Part shown: positions 36,107 to 44,974 of the stretch, piece by piece
How positions within the stretch are numbered: position 1 is the first letter of the stretch
Layout: each line of letters begins with the position of its first letter
NCBI RefSeq assembly: GCF_024753205.1
Contig: NZ_JANUGZ010000002.1
Location: 558,001-622,000, forward strand
Length of the DNA: 64,000 nucleotides
Origin: Massilia aurea
Lineage (GTDB): Bacteria > Pseudomonadota > Gammaproteobacteria > Burkholderiales > Burkholderiaceae_D
Direction of reading: 5' to 3'
Program-made: the position numbers and the translations under genes
The notes under the pieces: model-generated
What the model saw: only the letters and a program-made list of their open reading frames with translations
The model's database searches: none
Told to the model about the DNA's origin: nothing

Positions 36107-36390
36107 CGGTCGGGCGCGGCCGTGCCTGGGCACGGCAATTGGCAAAGGCCGCCGCGCTGCGTGCAATCACCTTCGTCGTGGCGCGCCCGCGCCTCGACGA
36201 CTTTCTGCGCCGCCAGATTTACCGCTTCCCGGGCCTGGCCGGACGCGTGCGCGGCGCCGTTGCGCTGTCGCGCCGCGCGGATTGGCAAAGCCTGCCGATC
36301 CTGCTCTCCGACGAAGCCGAGCTGACCGACAGCGCGCGCCAGGTGCTGGCCGACCTGCGCCGCGCGCTTGACCACGAACCAACCCCGTAA
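36103..36390 (+). CDS. 95-aa helical protein, stand-alone copy of a module next to GT4 genes
   Basis: A 95-aa ORF whose ATG overlaps the trhO stop. It has no signal peptide, is Arg- and Ala-rich and predicted helical. Its sequence follows the pattern of the C-terminal module of the methyltransferase at 43112 and of residues 93-172 of the GT at 32815: a RARxL-type opening, [22 protein letters not shown], and an ending [16 protein letters not shown]. It stops 6 bases before the 983-aa GT. It may be a genuine small partner protein or a remnant of a methyltransferase gene whose 5' part is gone. Confidence 0.6.
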   Translation: MTVGRGRAWARQLAKAAALRAITFVVARPRLDDFLRRQIYRFPGLAGRVRGAVALSRRADWQSLPILLSDEAELTDSARQVLADLRRALDHEPTP

Positions 36391-36396
36391 GGCCCC

Positions 36397-39348
36397 ATGC
36401 GCATCATCCTCGACCTGCAGGCATGCCAGGCGTCCAGCATGCATCGCGGTATTGGCCGCTATTCGATGGCGCTGGCGCTGGCAATGGCGCGTAACAGCGC
36501 CGGGCACGAACTTCGTCTTGTCCTCAACGAAGATTATCCCGACAGCGTTGCCAGCATCAGGCAAGCCTTTGACGGCCTGGTGCCGGCGTCGCACATCCAC
36601 ACCTTCGTGACACCCGTGCCGGCAGGCGAAGTCGATGCGCGCAACGCATGGCGCGTGCACGCCGCTGAACGCATTCGCGCACACTACCTGGCGGGCCTGC
36701 GCCCGGACGTCGTGCATATCGCAAGCCTGTTCGAAGGGCTGGGCGACAACGTCATCGCGTCGGTGCCTGCTACGGGTAACAGCTTCGACACCGCCGTCAC
36801 CTTGTACGACCTGATACCGCTGATGCGCAAGGAGCGCTATCTGGGCGACCCGAACATGGCGGCATGGTATTACCGCAAGCTGGAGAGCATGAAGAGGGCC
36901 GACCTGCTGCTCGCCATTTCAGGCTCGGCACGCCAGGAAGGCATCGACCTGCTGCAGCTGCCGCCCGAGCGCGTCGTCAATATCTCATCGGCAGTCGACC
37001 CGATCTTCCGCCCGCGCGTGCTGGCGCCCGATGAACGCGCTGACCTTCTGGCCCGCCATGGGGTAAAGCGCGACTTCATCATGTACACGGGCGGCATCGA
37101 CTACCGCAAGAATATCGAAGGCCTCATCGAAGCCTACGCAAAGCTGCCGCCCCAGCTGCGCCACCAATACCAACTGGCCGTGGTCTGCAGCATCCGGGAC
37201 CCCGATCGCTTCCGCCTCGAGCGGCTCGCGGCAAAGTCCGGACTCGCAAAGGACGATCTGGTACTGACCGGCTACGTGTCCGACGACGACCTGATCTCGC
37301 TGTACAACTGCACCGCGCTGTTCGTGTTCCCTTCGCTGCACGAGGGCTTCGGCCTGCCGGCGCTGGAGGCCATGGCCTGCGGCGCGCCCGTGATCGGCTC
37401 GAACAACAGCAGCATCCCGGAAGTGATCGGCCGTGCCGATGCGATGTTCGATCCCACCAGCGTCGATGCCATCAGCGCCAGCATGGCGCAAGTACTGCTC
37501 GATCCGGCGCGCGGGACGGCGCTGCGGGAACAGGGCCTGGCGCAGGCCAGCTGCTTCTCGTGGGACGTCTGCGCGCAGCGCGCCATTGAGGCGTTCGAGG
37601 AAACGCATGGGCGTCGCAGCGCGGCAAAGCGCACGACCGTCGCGTTCGCCCCCGTCTCTTCAGAACGCAAGCCACGCCTGGCGTATGTCTCGCCGCTGCC
37701 ACCGGTCCGCTCGGGCATTGCCGGCTACAGTGCCGATTTGTTGCCGGCCTTGTCGCAGCACTACGATATCGAACTGATCCTGGCACAGGACAGCGTTGAC
37801 GATCCGGCCCTGGGAACCTTCCCGCAGCACGACAGCGCCTGGTTCGATGCCAATGCGCATACATTCGACCGCATCGTCTATCAGTTCGGCAATTCAGCCT
37901 TCCACGCCCACATGTTCGGCTTGCTGGAACGCCATCCCGGCATGGTCGTGCTGCACGATTTCTACCTGAGCGGCGTGATCAGCCATGCTGAACCAGACCA
38001 CCACTTGCCCAATCATTACTGCCGCTCGCTCTACCTGGCGCACGGCTACGGCGCGCTGGCAGAAGAAAAGCAAGGGGAGCGCGCGGCTTCCGTCATGGCC
38101 TATCCATGCAACAAGCAGGTGCTCGACCGCGCCACTGGCGTGATCGTGCATTCGCACCATGCGGTCGACCTGGCCAGGCACTGGTATGGACCGGATTACG
38201 CCGCAAGCTGGCGCGTGCTGCCACTGGTGCGCCTGCCGCCTCGCACGGACACGGCCGACCGGGCGCAGGTGCGCGCACAACTCGGCTTCGCTGCCGACGA
38301 CGTCATCACGTGCTCGTTCGGCATTCTGTCGGCGCCGAAATGCAATGACAGACTGGTGAAGGCCTGGATCGACAGCGCCCTCGCCCACGATCCGCGCTGC
38401 CATCTGGTGTTCGTCGGCGAGATCGCGCCCGGCCGCTTCGGCATCGCGCTGCGTGACCTGATCGCCAGCCACCCACGCATCCACGTCACCGGGTATGCCA
38501 GTACGACGCAGTACCAGGACTATCTGGCGGCAGCCGACATGGCGGTGCAGTTACGCGCCAACTCACGCGGCGAAACCTCGGGCGCCGTACTCGACTGCCT
38601 CTCGTACGGTGTGCCGACCATTGTCAATGCCCATGGCGCGGCAGCGGAAGTGCCCGCACATGCGTGCGTGCGCCTGGACGACGCATTCACCCAGGATGCG
38701 CTGCGCGGTGCGCTGGAAGCGCTGCACGGCGACCCCGTACTGCGCGCCCGCCTCTCCCGTGCCGGCGCCGCATACATGCAAGCGACCCATTCGCGCGAAC
38801 ACTGCGCCGCGCTGTACCGGGATGCCATCGAAGCGTGCATGCGCGACGGCGCACCGGCTGCCGAACAAGCGCTGATCGCGTCGATTGCCGCCATTGATGC
38901 CAAGGTTGCAGATCCGGATCTGCTGCAGGCGGCGGCGGCGATTGCCACGAATCGGGCATGCGGCAGCACCCGGCAAATTCTCGTGGACATCGACGCGTTT
39001 GCGCTGGTGGACGGCGCAGCGCAGCGCGAACGGGACGTCCTCATGGCGATGATCAGTCAGGCGCCGGAAGGATGGCGTGTCGAACCCGTGCGCCGCGATG
39101 GTACGGGCTACCGGTATGCGCGGCGTTACACGCTCGATTTGATCGGACGTGCCGATTTGCAGCTCGAGGACGCTGTGGTGGATGCGAAACCGGGGGACGT
39201 GTTCCTGTCACTGGGTAGCGATACAGCACGCGCGATAGCGATACCCCCACGCTGGATCGCACGGGGCGTGCAGGATCGCTGTCTTGCATTCGATGGCGCC
39301 ATGATGCCCATGAATCTGAAGGAACGCTTGCTGGCCGCGCTGGTATAA
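36397..39348 (+). CDS. Multidomain GT4 glycosyltransferase (two full domains plus truncated third)
   Basis: A 983-aa cytoplasmic protein. Domain 1 (about 1-405) opens with MRIILDLQACQASSMHRGIG and has the canonical GT4 nucleotide-sugar loop EGFGLPALEAMACGAPVIGS. Domain 2 (about 425-800) opens PRLAYVSPLPPVRSG and has the variant loop RGETSGAVLDCLSYGVPT. From about 858 only the start of domain 3 is present (QILVDIDAFA, VEPVRRDGTGY, GDVFLSLG), ending before any catalytic Rossmann half. Paralogue of the 1250-aa protein at 44975. Probably builds repeats of the surface glycan (inference). It converges on gtrA with 4 bases between the stops. Confidence 0.85.
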   Translation: MRIILDLQACQASSMHRGIGRYSMALALAMARNSAGHELRLVLNEDYPDSVASIRQAFDGLVPASHIHTFVTPVPAGEVDARNAWRVHAAERIRAHYLAGLRPDVVHIASLFEGLGDNVIASVPATGNSFDTAVTLYDLIPLMRKERYLGDPNMAAWYYRKLESMKRADLLLAISGSARQEGIDLLQLPPERVVNISSAVDPIFRPRVLAPDERADLLARHGVKRDFIMYTGGIDYRKNIEGLIEAYAKLPPQLRHQYQLAVVCSIRDPDRFRLERLAAKSGLAKDDLVLTGYVSDDDLISLYNCTALFVFPSLHEGFGLPALEAMACGAPVIGSNNSSIPEVIGRADAMFDPTSVDAISASMAQVLLDPARGTALREQGLAQASCFSWDVCAQRAIEAFEETHGRRSAAKRTTVAFAPVSSERKPRLAYVSPLPPVRSGIAGYSADLLPALSQHYDIELILAQDSVDDPALGTFPQHDSAWFDANAHTFDRIVYQFGNSAFHAHMFGLLERHPGMVVLHDFYLSGVISHAEPDHHLPNHYCRSLYLAHGYGALAEEKQGERAASVMAYPCNKQVLDRATGVIVHSHHAVDLARHWYGPDYAASWRVLPLVRLPPRTDTADRAQVRAQLGFAADDVITCSFGILSAPKCNDRLVKAWIDSALAHDPRCHLVFVGEIAPGRFGIALRDLIASHPRIHVTGYASTTQYQDYLAAADMAVQLRANSRGETSGAVLDCLSYGVPTIVNAHGAAAEVPAHACVRLDDAFTQDALRGALEALHGDPVLRARLSRAGAAYMQATHSREHCAALYRDAIEACMRDGAPAAEQALIASIAAIDAKVADPDLLQAAAAIATNRACGSTRQILVDIDAFALVDGAAQRERDVLMAMISQAPEGWRVEPVRRDGTGYRYARRYTLDLIGRADLQLEDAVVDAKPGDVFLSLGSDTARAIAIPPRWIARGVQDRCLAFDGAMMPMNLKERLLAALV

Positions 39349-39352
39349 CGGC

Positions 39353-39748
39353 TCAAGCGGCCGTGTCACCCTGTTTGAACACCCAGTACTTGCTCAACAA
39401 GTACCCGTTGACAGCAACAAATGGCAGCGACACCAGTTTTCCGATGATTGGCTGTTGAAATAGCGCGACCGCTACGGCAACGAAACCAAGCGTCATCAGG
39501 TAATTGAGTGCGACGACACAGAGAAACCGCATCAGTTTGGCGAAGGTGCTGACATTGTTGAAAGTCACCTTCGCATGAAAAGCATAATTCACGCATAGTC
39601 CGGCGGCGAATCCTGCCGACGCAGCAAGCAGTGGATCAACCCCTTTGAATACAAGAATTTGCAACAGACCAATATCAATCAGTGCAGTGAGTACCCCGCC
39701 GGCCACATATACCAGAAATTGCGGACTGGCCAGCGTCATTCGGGACAT
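39353..39748 (-). CDS. gtrA: GtrA family membrane protein
   Basis: A 131-aa protein with four transmembrane helices. FLVYVAGGVLTALIDIGLLQ and the C-terminal NGYLLSKYWVFK are typical of GtrA, the proposed flippase for polyprenyl-phosphate-linked glucose. It overlaps the upstream GT2 gene by 13 bases and is cotranscribed with it. The pair is lower in GC than the flanking genes. Confidence 0.88.
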   Translation of the reverse strand: MSRMTLASPQFLVYVAGGVLTALIDIGLLQILVFKGVDPLLAASAGFAAGLCVNYAFHAKVTFNNVSTFAKLMRFLCVVALNYLMTLGFVAVAVALFQQPIIGKLVSLPFVAVNGYLLSKYWVFKQGDTAA

Positions 39749-40728
39749 GGCAGGCGCCAGGCGCGGGTCTTCTTGTGCAGTGGCCGCTTGGGCACGCTGG
39801 CAATATCATTGGCCAGGAATGCGAGAATCAATTGCATGCCCATCAGTAGCGGGACTGCTGCCAGCATGACTGTGCCAGCCGGCGTTTCGACGCCCGCGTG
39901 TGCCGAAGACACCCAGTGCACGGCACCATACACAGCCCCCAGCACGAACAAAATAATTCCCGCAGGCAACTCAATCGAAGCAAGCGACATATTACGCAAA
40001 TAATAGTTGTAGAAAATCCGTTTTCCGAAATTACGAACATGCTTGACCATGAATTCGGTAACAATTTTCGAAATCTTCAGATTACTTACTTCATCCCCGT
40101 AGCTAGCGTCCATTGGCACGTCCACAACCACTGCCTGCAAGGTGTTTAGCCGAAACAACATGTCAGTTTCAAAGAAATAGCGACGGCTGATTTTATTGAA
40201 CGGCAAATGTTTTGCTGCATCAGCGTGAATGGCAGTGAAGCCATTGGTGGGATCAAACAGGTCCCAATACCCCGAAGACAATTTCGTCATCAGCGACAAT
40301 ACTGCATTGCCAAACAGCCGCATTGGCGGCATTGCACCGATTTGTTCAAGGTCGAAAAACCTGTTGCCCTTCGTATAGTCAGCCTCGCCGCGCAAGATCG
40401 GCGTGACGAACAGCGGAATCAAGCGCGCATCCATTTGCCCGTCACCATCGACCTTGACAATAATGCTCATGCCATCGGCGATGGCAGCCCGGTATCCGGT
40501 CATGACGGCACCGCCAACTCCCTGGTTCTGCTCGTGCTCGATCACGGTCACCCGAGCATCGACACAGGAACTGCGAACCAGCGCACCCGACCCATCCGGG
40601 CACTTGTCGTCAACCACGTAGATGCGTGACACTTCAGCGCCGATGCCGGCGATGACGCCCAAAATATGCCGGGTGACACGGTAGCTCGGAATGACTACTG
40701 CGATACCACTCTGATGAATCGTGCTCAT
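39736..40728 (-). CDS. gtrB: GT2 polyprenyl-phosphate glycosyltransferase (GtrB/DPM1-like)
   Basis: A 330-aa enzyme that transfers a sugar from a nucleotide donor to polyprenyl phosphate. The N-terminal GT-A domain has VVIPSYRV, IYVVDDKCPDGS, HEQNQGVGGAVMTGYRAA, and the metal site VKVDGDGQMDARL. The C-terminus has two transmembrane helices (about 245-310). The sister gene gtrA suggests periplasmic side-chain modification of a surface glycan. The ATG at 40728 is preferred over the TTG at 40743. Confidence 0.88.
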   Translation of the reverse strand: MSTIHQSGIAVVIPSYRVTRHILGVIAGIGAEVSRIYVVDDKCPDGSGALVRSSCVDARVTVIEHEQNQGVGGAVMTGYRAAIADGMSIIVKVDGDGQMDARLIPLFVTPILRGEADYTKGNRFFDLEQIGAMPPMRLFGNAVLSLMTKLSSGYWDLFDPTNGFTAIHADAAKHLPFNKISRRYFFETDMLFRLNTLQAVVVDVPMDASYGDEVSNLKISKIVTEFMVKHVRNFGKRIFYNYYLRNMSLASIELPAGIILFVLGAVYGAVHWVSSAHAGVETPAGTVMLAAVPLLMGMQLILAFLANDIASVPKRPLHKKTRAWRLPCPE

Positions 40729-41094
40729 GTGTATGCTTAACAAGGGAAGGTACTATTATTGCTCGAAGACAGCCGAAATGCCAGTCAATGAAGGACCAGA
40801 GCATATCGAACAGCATGATCGCGGACCCTGGCCCACCGACGCAACACTCAGCTGACGCCATAGGCGGCGCCATGCTTCTTTCCCCTCAGAGGGCGGTCCG
40901 TTCGAATTATCGCGATGTTATAATTATTGATTACGTCATACCCTGACTGGCGCTGCGCCTGACCTTTCGCAACGACAGCAGATCGACGCGCGGCTTCCCA
41001 GCCGCTACCCCACTGATGCCAATATGACCAGTTTCCACTTTCTCCATGCCGCATCCGTTGTTGATGTGACTACTCAACAACAACCGCAAAAAAC
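40729..41094. other. Divergent intergenic region between gtrB and wzm
   Basis: A 366-base stretch without a supported gene. It is AT-richer towards the right. TATAAT at 40919-40924 could be a -10 box for the exporter operon, which would leave a leader of about 165 bases, but no good -35 was found. No convincing repeat or RNA element was seen. Confidence 0.5.
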
Positions 41095-41895
41095 ATGATC
41101 TCTTTATCAATGTTTGCCAGCGTTTGGCGCTACCGCGGGTTCATTGGGGGCAGCGTCAAGCGCGAATTCCAGATCAAGTACCGCAATTCGCTGCTCGGTG
41201 CAGCCTGGACAATCCTGAGCCCCTTGTCGATGATCCTGGTCTACACCATGATTTTTTCGCAAGTGATGGGCACCCGATTACCTGGCACCAGCAGTACATT
41301 TGCCTACAGTATTTACCTGTGTGCCGGGGTCCTGACTTGGGGCTTGTTTGCCGAGATCACAACGCGCAGCCAGACGGTGTTTCTTGAAAATGCGAGCCTG
41401 ATCAAAAAGCTCCAGTTTCCACGTCTGTGCCTGCCCGTCATTGTTGTTCTCAACGCGGCGATCAACTTCGCCATCATCTTCGGCCTGTTCAGCATATTCC
41501 TGGCGATCTCGTCCAACTTCCCAGGCTGGATTTACCTCGCTGTCTTTCCAGTGCTGGCGGTGCAAATCATCCTGTCGATCGGGATCGGGATGATTCTGGG
41601 CGTACTCAACGTTTTTTTCCGGGACGTCGGCCAGTTTTTTACGATTCTTCTGCAATTCTGGTTCTGGTTCACGCCGGTTGTCTATCCTGTGGCCGCGTTG
41701 CCTCCTGGCGTACGCGAGTGGCTGGTCTGGAATCCGATGGCGGGTGTAATCGGGGCATATCAAAGCATTCTGGTGCATGCTCAGGCTCCCGACTGGAGCT
41801 CGCTGATCCCGGCGATTCTGGTGGGCGTGGCCTGCTGCGCAATCGGCTTGCAACTATTCCGCAAACGAGCAGGTGAAATGGTGGACGAACTCTGA
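41095..41895 (+). CDS. wzm: Polysaccharide ABC exporter, permease (Wzm-like)
   Basis: A 266-aa ABC-2 type permease with six hydrophobic segments. The N-terminal cytoplasmic stretch REFQIKYRNSLLGAAWTILS is the hallmark of O-antigen/teichoic-type exporters. FRDVGQFFTILLQFWFWFTP is the second conserved block, and WNPMAGVIGAYQ the third. It pairs with Wzt to export undecaprenyl-linked O-polysaccharide. The stop overlaps the wzt start by one base, so the subunits are coupled. Confidence 0.92.
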   Translation: MISLSMFASVWRYRGFIGGSVKREFQIKYRNSLLGAAWTILSPLSMILVYTMIFSQVMGTRLPGTSSTFAYSIYLCAGVLTWGLFAEITTRSQTVFLENASLIKKLQFPRLCLPVIVVLNAAINFAIIFGLFSIFLAISSNFPGWIYLAVFPVLAVQIILSIGIGMILGVLNVFFRDVGQFFTILLQFWFWFTPVVYPVAALPPGVREWLVWNPMAGVIGAYQSILVHAQAPDWSSLIPAILVGVACCAIGLQLFRKRAGEMVDEL

Positions 41896-43115
41896 TGGGC
41901 AGCATTCGCGTCAACAAGCTAGGCAAAGCCTACAAGCAGTACGACAACCGCTGGAGCCGTTTGGCCGAGTGGGTCCTTCCGGGCAGCAAGATTCGCCATC
42001 GCCTGAAATGGGTCCTGCAGGACATCAGCTTCCAGCTCGCCGCGGGTGAAGCCGTTGGCATCATCGGCATGAACGGCGCTGGCAAGAGCACCTTGCTGAA
42101 GATGATCACAGGGACATCCCATCCAACCACAGGCAGCGTCATCATGACCGGCCGTATCGCGGCACTGCTCGAATTGGGCATGGGTTTCCACCCCGATTTC
42201 ACCGGACGGCAAAACGCCTATATGGCTGGCCAGTTGATCGGGCTGGGGGTCGATGAAATTACGGCACTGATGCCTGCGATCGAGTCGTTTGCTGATATCG
42301 GCGAATATATCGACCAACCAGTCCGTGTTTATTCTTCCGGCATGCAAATGCGCCTGGCCTTCAGCGTGGCTACTGCAAAGCGGCCGGACATCCTGATTGT
42401 CGACGAGGCACTCTCGGTTGGCGATGCCTACTTCCAGCACAAGAGCTTTGATCGCATCCGCGAGTTCCAGAAATTGGGAACGACCCTGCTTATCGTCAGC
42501 CACGACCGTGCGGCAATCCAGTCGATCTGCGACCGTGCCATCCTCCTGGACCATGGCGGCATTGCCAAGCAGGGCTCGCCCGAGGAAGTGATGGACTATT
42601 ACAACGCGATCATCGCCGACCGCGAAAACTCGAGCCTCGATCAGGTTGTCACCGCCGAAGGGCGGGTACAGACTACGTCAGGCACGGGCGAGGCAACCGT
42701 AACAGAGATCGTGCTGGAAGACGAACAGGGCAATCCGCTCGAAGTGGTCAATGTCGGCACCCAGGTAACGCTGCGCATTCGCGTGAAGCTGAATGCCGAT
42801 GTCCCGCGTCTCGTGCTCGGTTATATGATCAAGGACCGCCTTGGCCAGCAGATGTTTGGCACCAACACGCACCACATGGAAGCCCCTCTCGAGAGCCTCA
42901 AAGCAGGCGATACGGTTGAATATGCTTTTAATTTCCCGCTCAACATGGGCCCGGGCAGCTATTCGATCACGACGGCCCTGACCAGCAGCGATACGCATCT
43001 GGCCCACAACTACGAGTGGCGCGACCTCGCGTTCCTGTTCATCGTCATGAACATGAACAGGAAAGTCTTCGTCGGCACCAGCTGGCTCGAACCCACTGTT
43101 GAGATCACCAGATGA
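41895..43115 (+). CDS. wzt: Polysaccharide ABC exporter, ATPase with C-terminal glycan-binding domain (Wzt-like)
   Basis: A 406-aa ATPase. Walker A GMNGAGKST with Lys 64, signature VYSSGMQMRLAFSVA, Walker B ILIVDEAL with Asp 170/Glu 171, and H-loop His 203 are all intact. Residues about 245-406 form a Wzt_C-like beta-sandwich domain (VTEIVLEDEQGNPLEVVNVG, YMIKDRLGQQMFGTNTH, FVGTSWLEP). In E. coli O8/O9a this domain binds the terminally modified O-chain and licenses export. Its presence predicts that the chain end made here is modified, fitting the adjacent methyltransferase, which overlaps its stop by 4 bases. Confidence 0.92.
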   Translation: MGSIRVNKLGKAYKQYDNRWSRLAEWVLPGSKIRHRLKWVLQDISFQLAAGEAVGIIGMNGAGKSTLLKMITGTSHPTTGSVIMTGRIAALLELGMGFHPDFTGRQNAYMAGQLIGLGVDEITALMPAIESFADIGEYIDQPVRVYSSGMQMRLAFSVATAKRPDILIVDEALSVGDAYFQHKSFDRIREFQKLGTTLLIVSHDRAAIQSICDRAILLDHGGIAKQGSPEEVMDYYNAIIADRENSSLDQVVTAEGRVQTTSGTGEATVTEIVLEDEQGNPLEVVNVGTQVTLRIRVKLNADVPRLVLGYMIKDRLGQQMFGTNTHHMEAPLESLKAGDTVEYAFNFPLNMGPGSYSITTALTSSDTHLAHNYEWRDLAFLFIVMNMNRKVFVGTSWLEPTVEITR

Positions 43116-44971
43116 GCGATTCGTTTTACCGGGCATTTGAAGACCGTCATCGCGGCTCGCGCGAGCTGATCAAATCGCGCCTTGCAGCCTACCTGCCTTT
43201 CCTGGTGCCATTGACAACATCACGCACGCCTACGGCCCTCGATCTGGGCTGTGGCCGCGGCGAGTGGCTCGAGCTGCTGGGTGAATCGGGTTTCGTGGCG
43301 TCCGGTGTGGATCTGGACGAAGGCATGCTGGAAGCTTGCCGCGACCGTGGCCTCAACGTGAAGACCGAGGATGCCATCACCGCCCTGCGCGCCCAGCCGG
43401 ATGCCAGTCTTGCACTGATCTCGGCCTTCCACCTGGTTGAGCACATCCCGTTCGACTCTGTACAGGAACTGATTTCGCAAGCCCTGCGTGCATTGGAGCC
43501 AGGCGGCATCCTGATCATGGAAACGCCGAATCCAGAGAACCTCGTAGTGGCTACCTCTGGCTTCTATATGGATCCGTCCCATCTGCGGCCGATCCCGCCG
43601 ATGCTGCTTGAATTCGTGGTTGAGTTTGCAGGGTTCGCACGTCAACGCATCGTCCGGTTGCAAGAATCGCCCCAGCTGCATCAAGCCACTCATCTCGATC
43701 TGATGAATGTGCTCAACGGCGCCAGCCCGGACTACAGCGTCGTGGCACAGAAAGCAGCCGAGCTTATAGTCAGCGCGCCTTTCGACCCTGCCTTTACGGC
43801 CTCGTACGGTCTGGACCTTGCCACCCTCGCCCAACGTTATCAGGCGCAGCAGGATGCACTGCGCAGCCAAAGCCAGGCCGGATTGGCTCAGATCACGGAA
43901 CGAATTGCCGCAGCAGAATTGAGCGCAAGCGGGCTGTTCCAAAGGACACTCGAAACAATTAGCGAAGCACAGGCTGCCACCAGGCAAGCGCAGTCCGAAC
44001 TGAACAACACGCAACAGCGGGAGCGTGCGCTCGAAGCGGCTGTTCATGCACAAGCGCTGAAGGACGCGGAAACCCGCGCTGCCGCTTACCTGAGTCAGGC
44101 TCAGGAGGCAAGTGCTCGCGCCATGGCGGCAGAGGAACTTGCGCGCGAGGCAAACCGCCTTAGGGCCGAACAGGAAGCCAGCGCTCACGCGATGGTTGCA
44201 GAGGAACTTGCGCGTGAGGCAACACGACTTCGAGCTGAACAGGAAGCTAGTGTTCACGCCATTAATAAGTTAGAAGAACTTACGCGCGAGGTAAACAGCC
44301 TTCGAGCCGAACAGGGAACAGTTCATGAGCGCCATGCATCAGAGATCCGCCAACTGATCGACGAGCATGCGCGGCAAACAGCGATAGCGCATGAGCGACT
44401 TACGTCTACCGCCTCGAGCGAGACCGAGGAACTGAAGCGCTATGCCGAAAATACCGAACAATCGCGTGCGGCAGCTGAAGCCCATGCACAGCACCTGCAG
44501 TGGCGTCTCAACGAGATGACCGTGCGCCTGATGGCGACCGAACAGCATATATCCGATGTGTTGGCAAGCTCGTCATGGCGAGTAACCCGCCCTATGCGCG
44601 TAGCGATGACGTTGCTGCGTCGGCCGTTAGGCAAGGCTGATGTTCAGCGCATGGTCGAGAAACGCAGCAAGGCACGCCCAGGCAATCTGGTCGTGCCGCT
44701 ACTGCGCGTTGTGACAGGCACCCCTGCGACACGTGCATTCGCTTTGCGCACGCTGGCCCATTTCCCGCGACTTGAACGACGGCTGCGCGCACTTGCGCAA
44801 CCGATTCCCGAGGCCGTAGCGCCGGCACCGACACTGCCGGCCTCGGCCGAAGCTCTGTTGCAGCCGGGACAGTCGGCAGTAACGCCCCCACCAAATATCT
44901 CGCGCTCGGCACAGAATATCCTGGCCCAGTTGCAGCGCCGCATCGATGCCGGCGACCATACGGAAACCTGA
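43112..44971 (+). CDS. SAM methyltransferase with long coiled coil (WbdD-like chain terminator/ruler candidate)
   Basis: A 619-aa protein. Residues about 25-215 are a class I methyltransferase: ALDLGCGRGEWLELLGESG (SAM loop), SGVDLDEGML, and LISAFHLVEHIPFD. Residues about 240-490 are heptad-like, Ala/Glu/Gln/Arg-rich coiled coil, including tandem repeats of 23-24 residues (331-400). SSWRVTRPMR (about 490) and a helical module (about 524-619, VVPLLRVVTGTPATRAF) follow. In E. coli WbdD a methyltransferase caps the O-chain and a coiled coil sets its length; the gene position between wzt and a multidomain GT fits that model (inference). No kinase domain like that of WbdD was seen. Confidence 0.82.
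   Translation: MSDSFYRAFEDRHRGSRELIKSRLAAYLPFLVPLTTSRTPTALDLGCGRGEWLELLGESGFVASGVDLDEGMLEACRDRGLNVKTEDAITALRAQPDASLALISAFHLVEHIPFDSVQELISQALRALEPGGILIMETPNPENLVVATSGFYMDPSHLRPIPPMLLEFVVEFAGFARQRIVRLQESPQLHQATHLDLMNVLNGASPDYSVVAQKAAELIVSAPFDPAFTASYGLDLATLAQRYQAQQDALRSQSQAGLAQITERIAAAELSASGLFQRTLETISEAQAATRQAQSELNNTQQRERALEAAVHAQALKDAETRAAAYLSQAQEASARAMAAEELAREANRLRAEQEASAHAMVAEELAREATRLRAEQEASVHAINKLEELTREVNSLRAEQGTVHERHASEIRQLIDEHARQTAIAHERLTSTASSETEELKRYAENTEQSRAAAEAHAQHLQWRLNEMTVRLMATEQHISDVLASSSWRVTRPMRVAMTLLRRPLGKADVQRMVEKRSKARPGNLVVPLLRVVTGTPATRAFALRTLAHFPRLERRLRALAQPIPEAVAPAPTLPASAEALLQPGQSAVTPPPNISRSAQNILAQLQRRIDAGDHTET
44102..44311 (+). repeat. Tandem repeats encoding a coiled-coil segment
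   Basis: Three consecutive in-frame units of 69, 69 and 72 bases (44102-44170, 44171-44239, 44240-44311) encode residues 331-353, 354-376 and 377-400 of the methyltransferase protein. Each unit starts QEAS and ends RLRAE or SLRAE, with EELARE in the middle of the first two. Copies differ at many silent sites, so the repeat is not very recent. Confidence 0.85.
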
Positions 44972-44974
44972 CCG

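Noticed and set aside
40888..40905. GGCGGT-like piece reminiscent of the JUMPstart/ops element before the wzm operon
   Set aside because: Only the first six bases match the ops core; the rest diverges and the surrounding JUMPstart consensus is missing.
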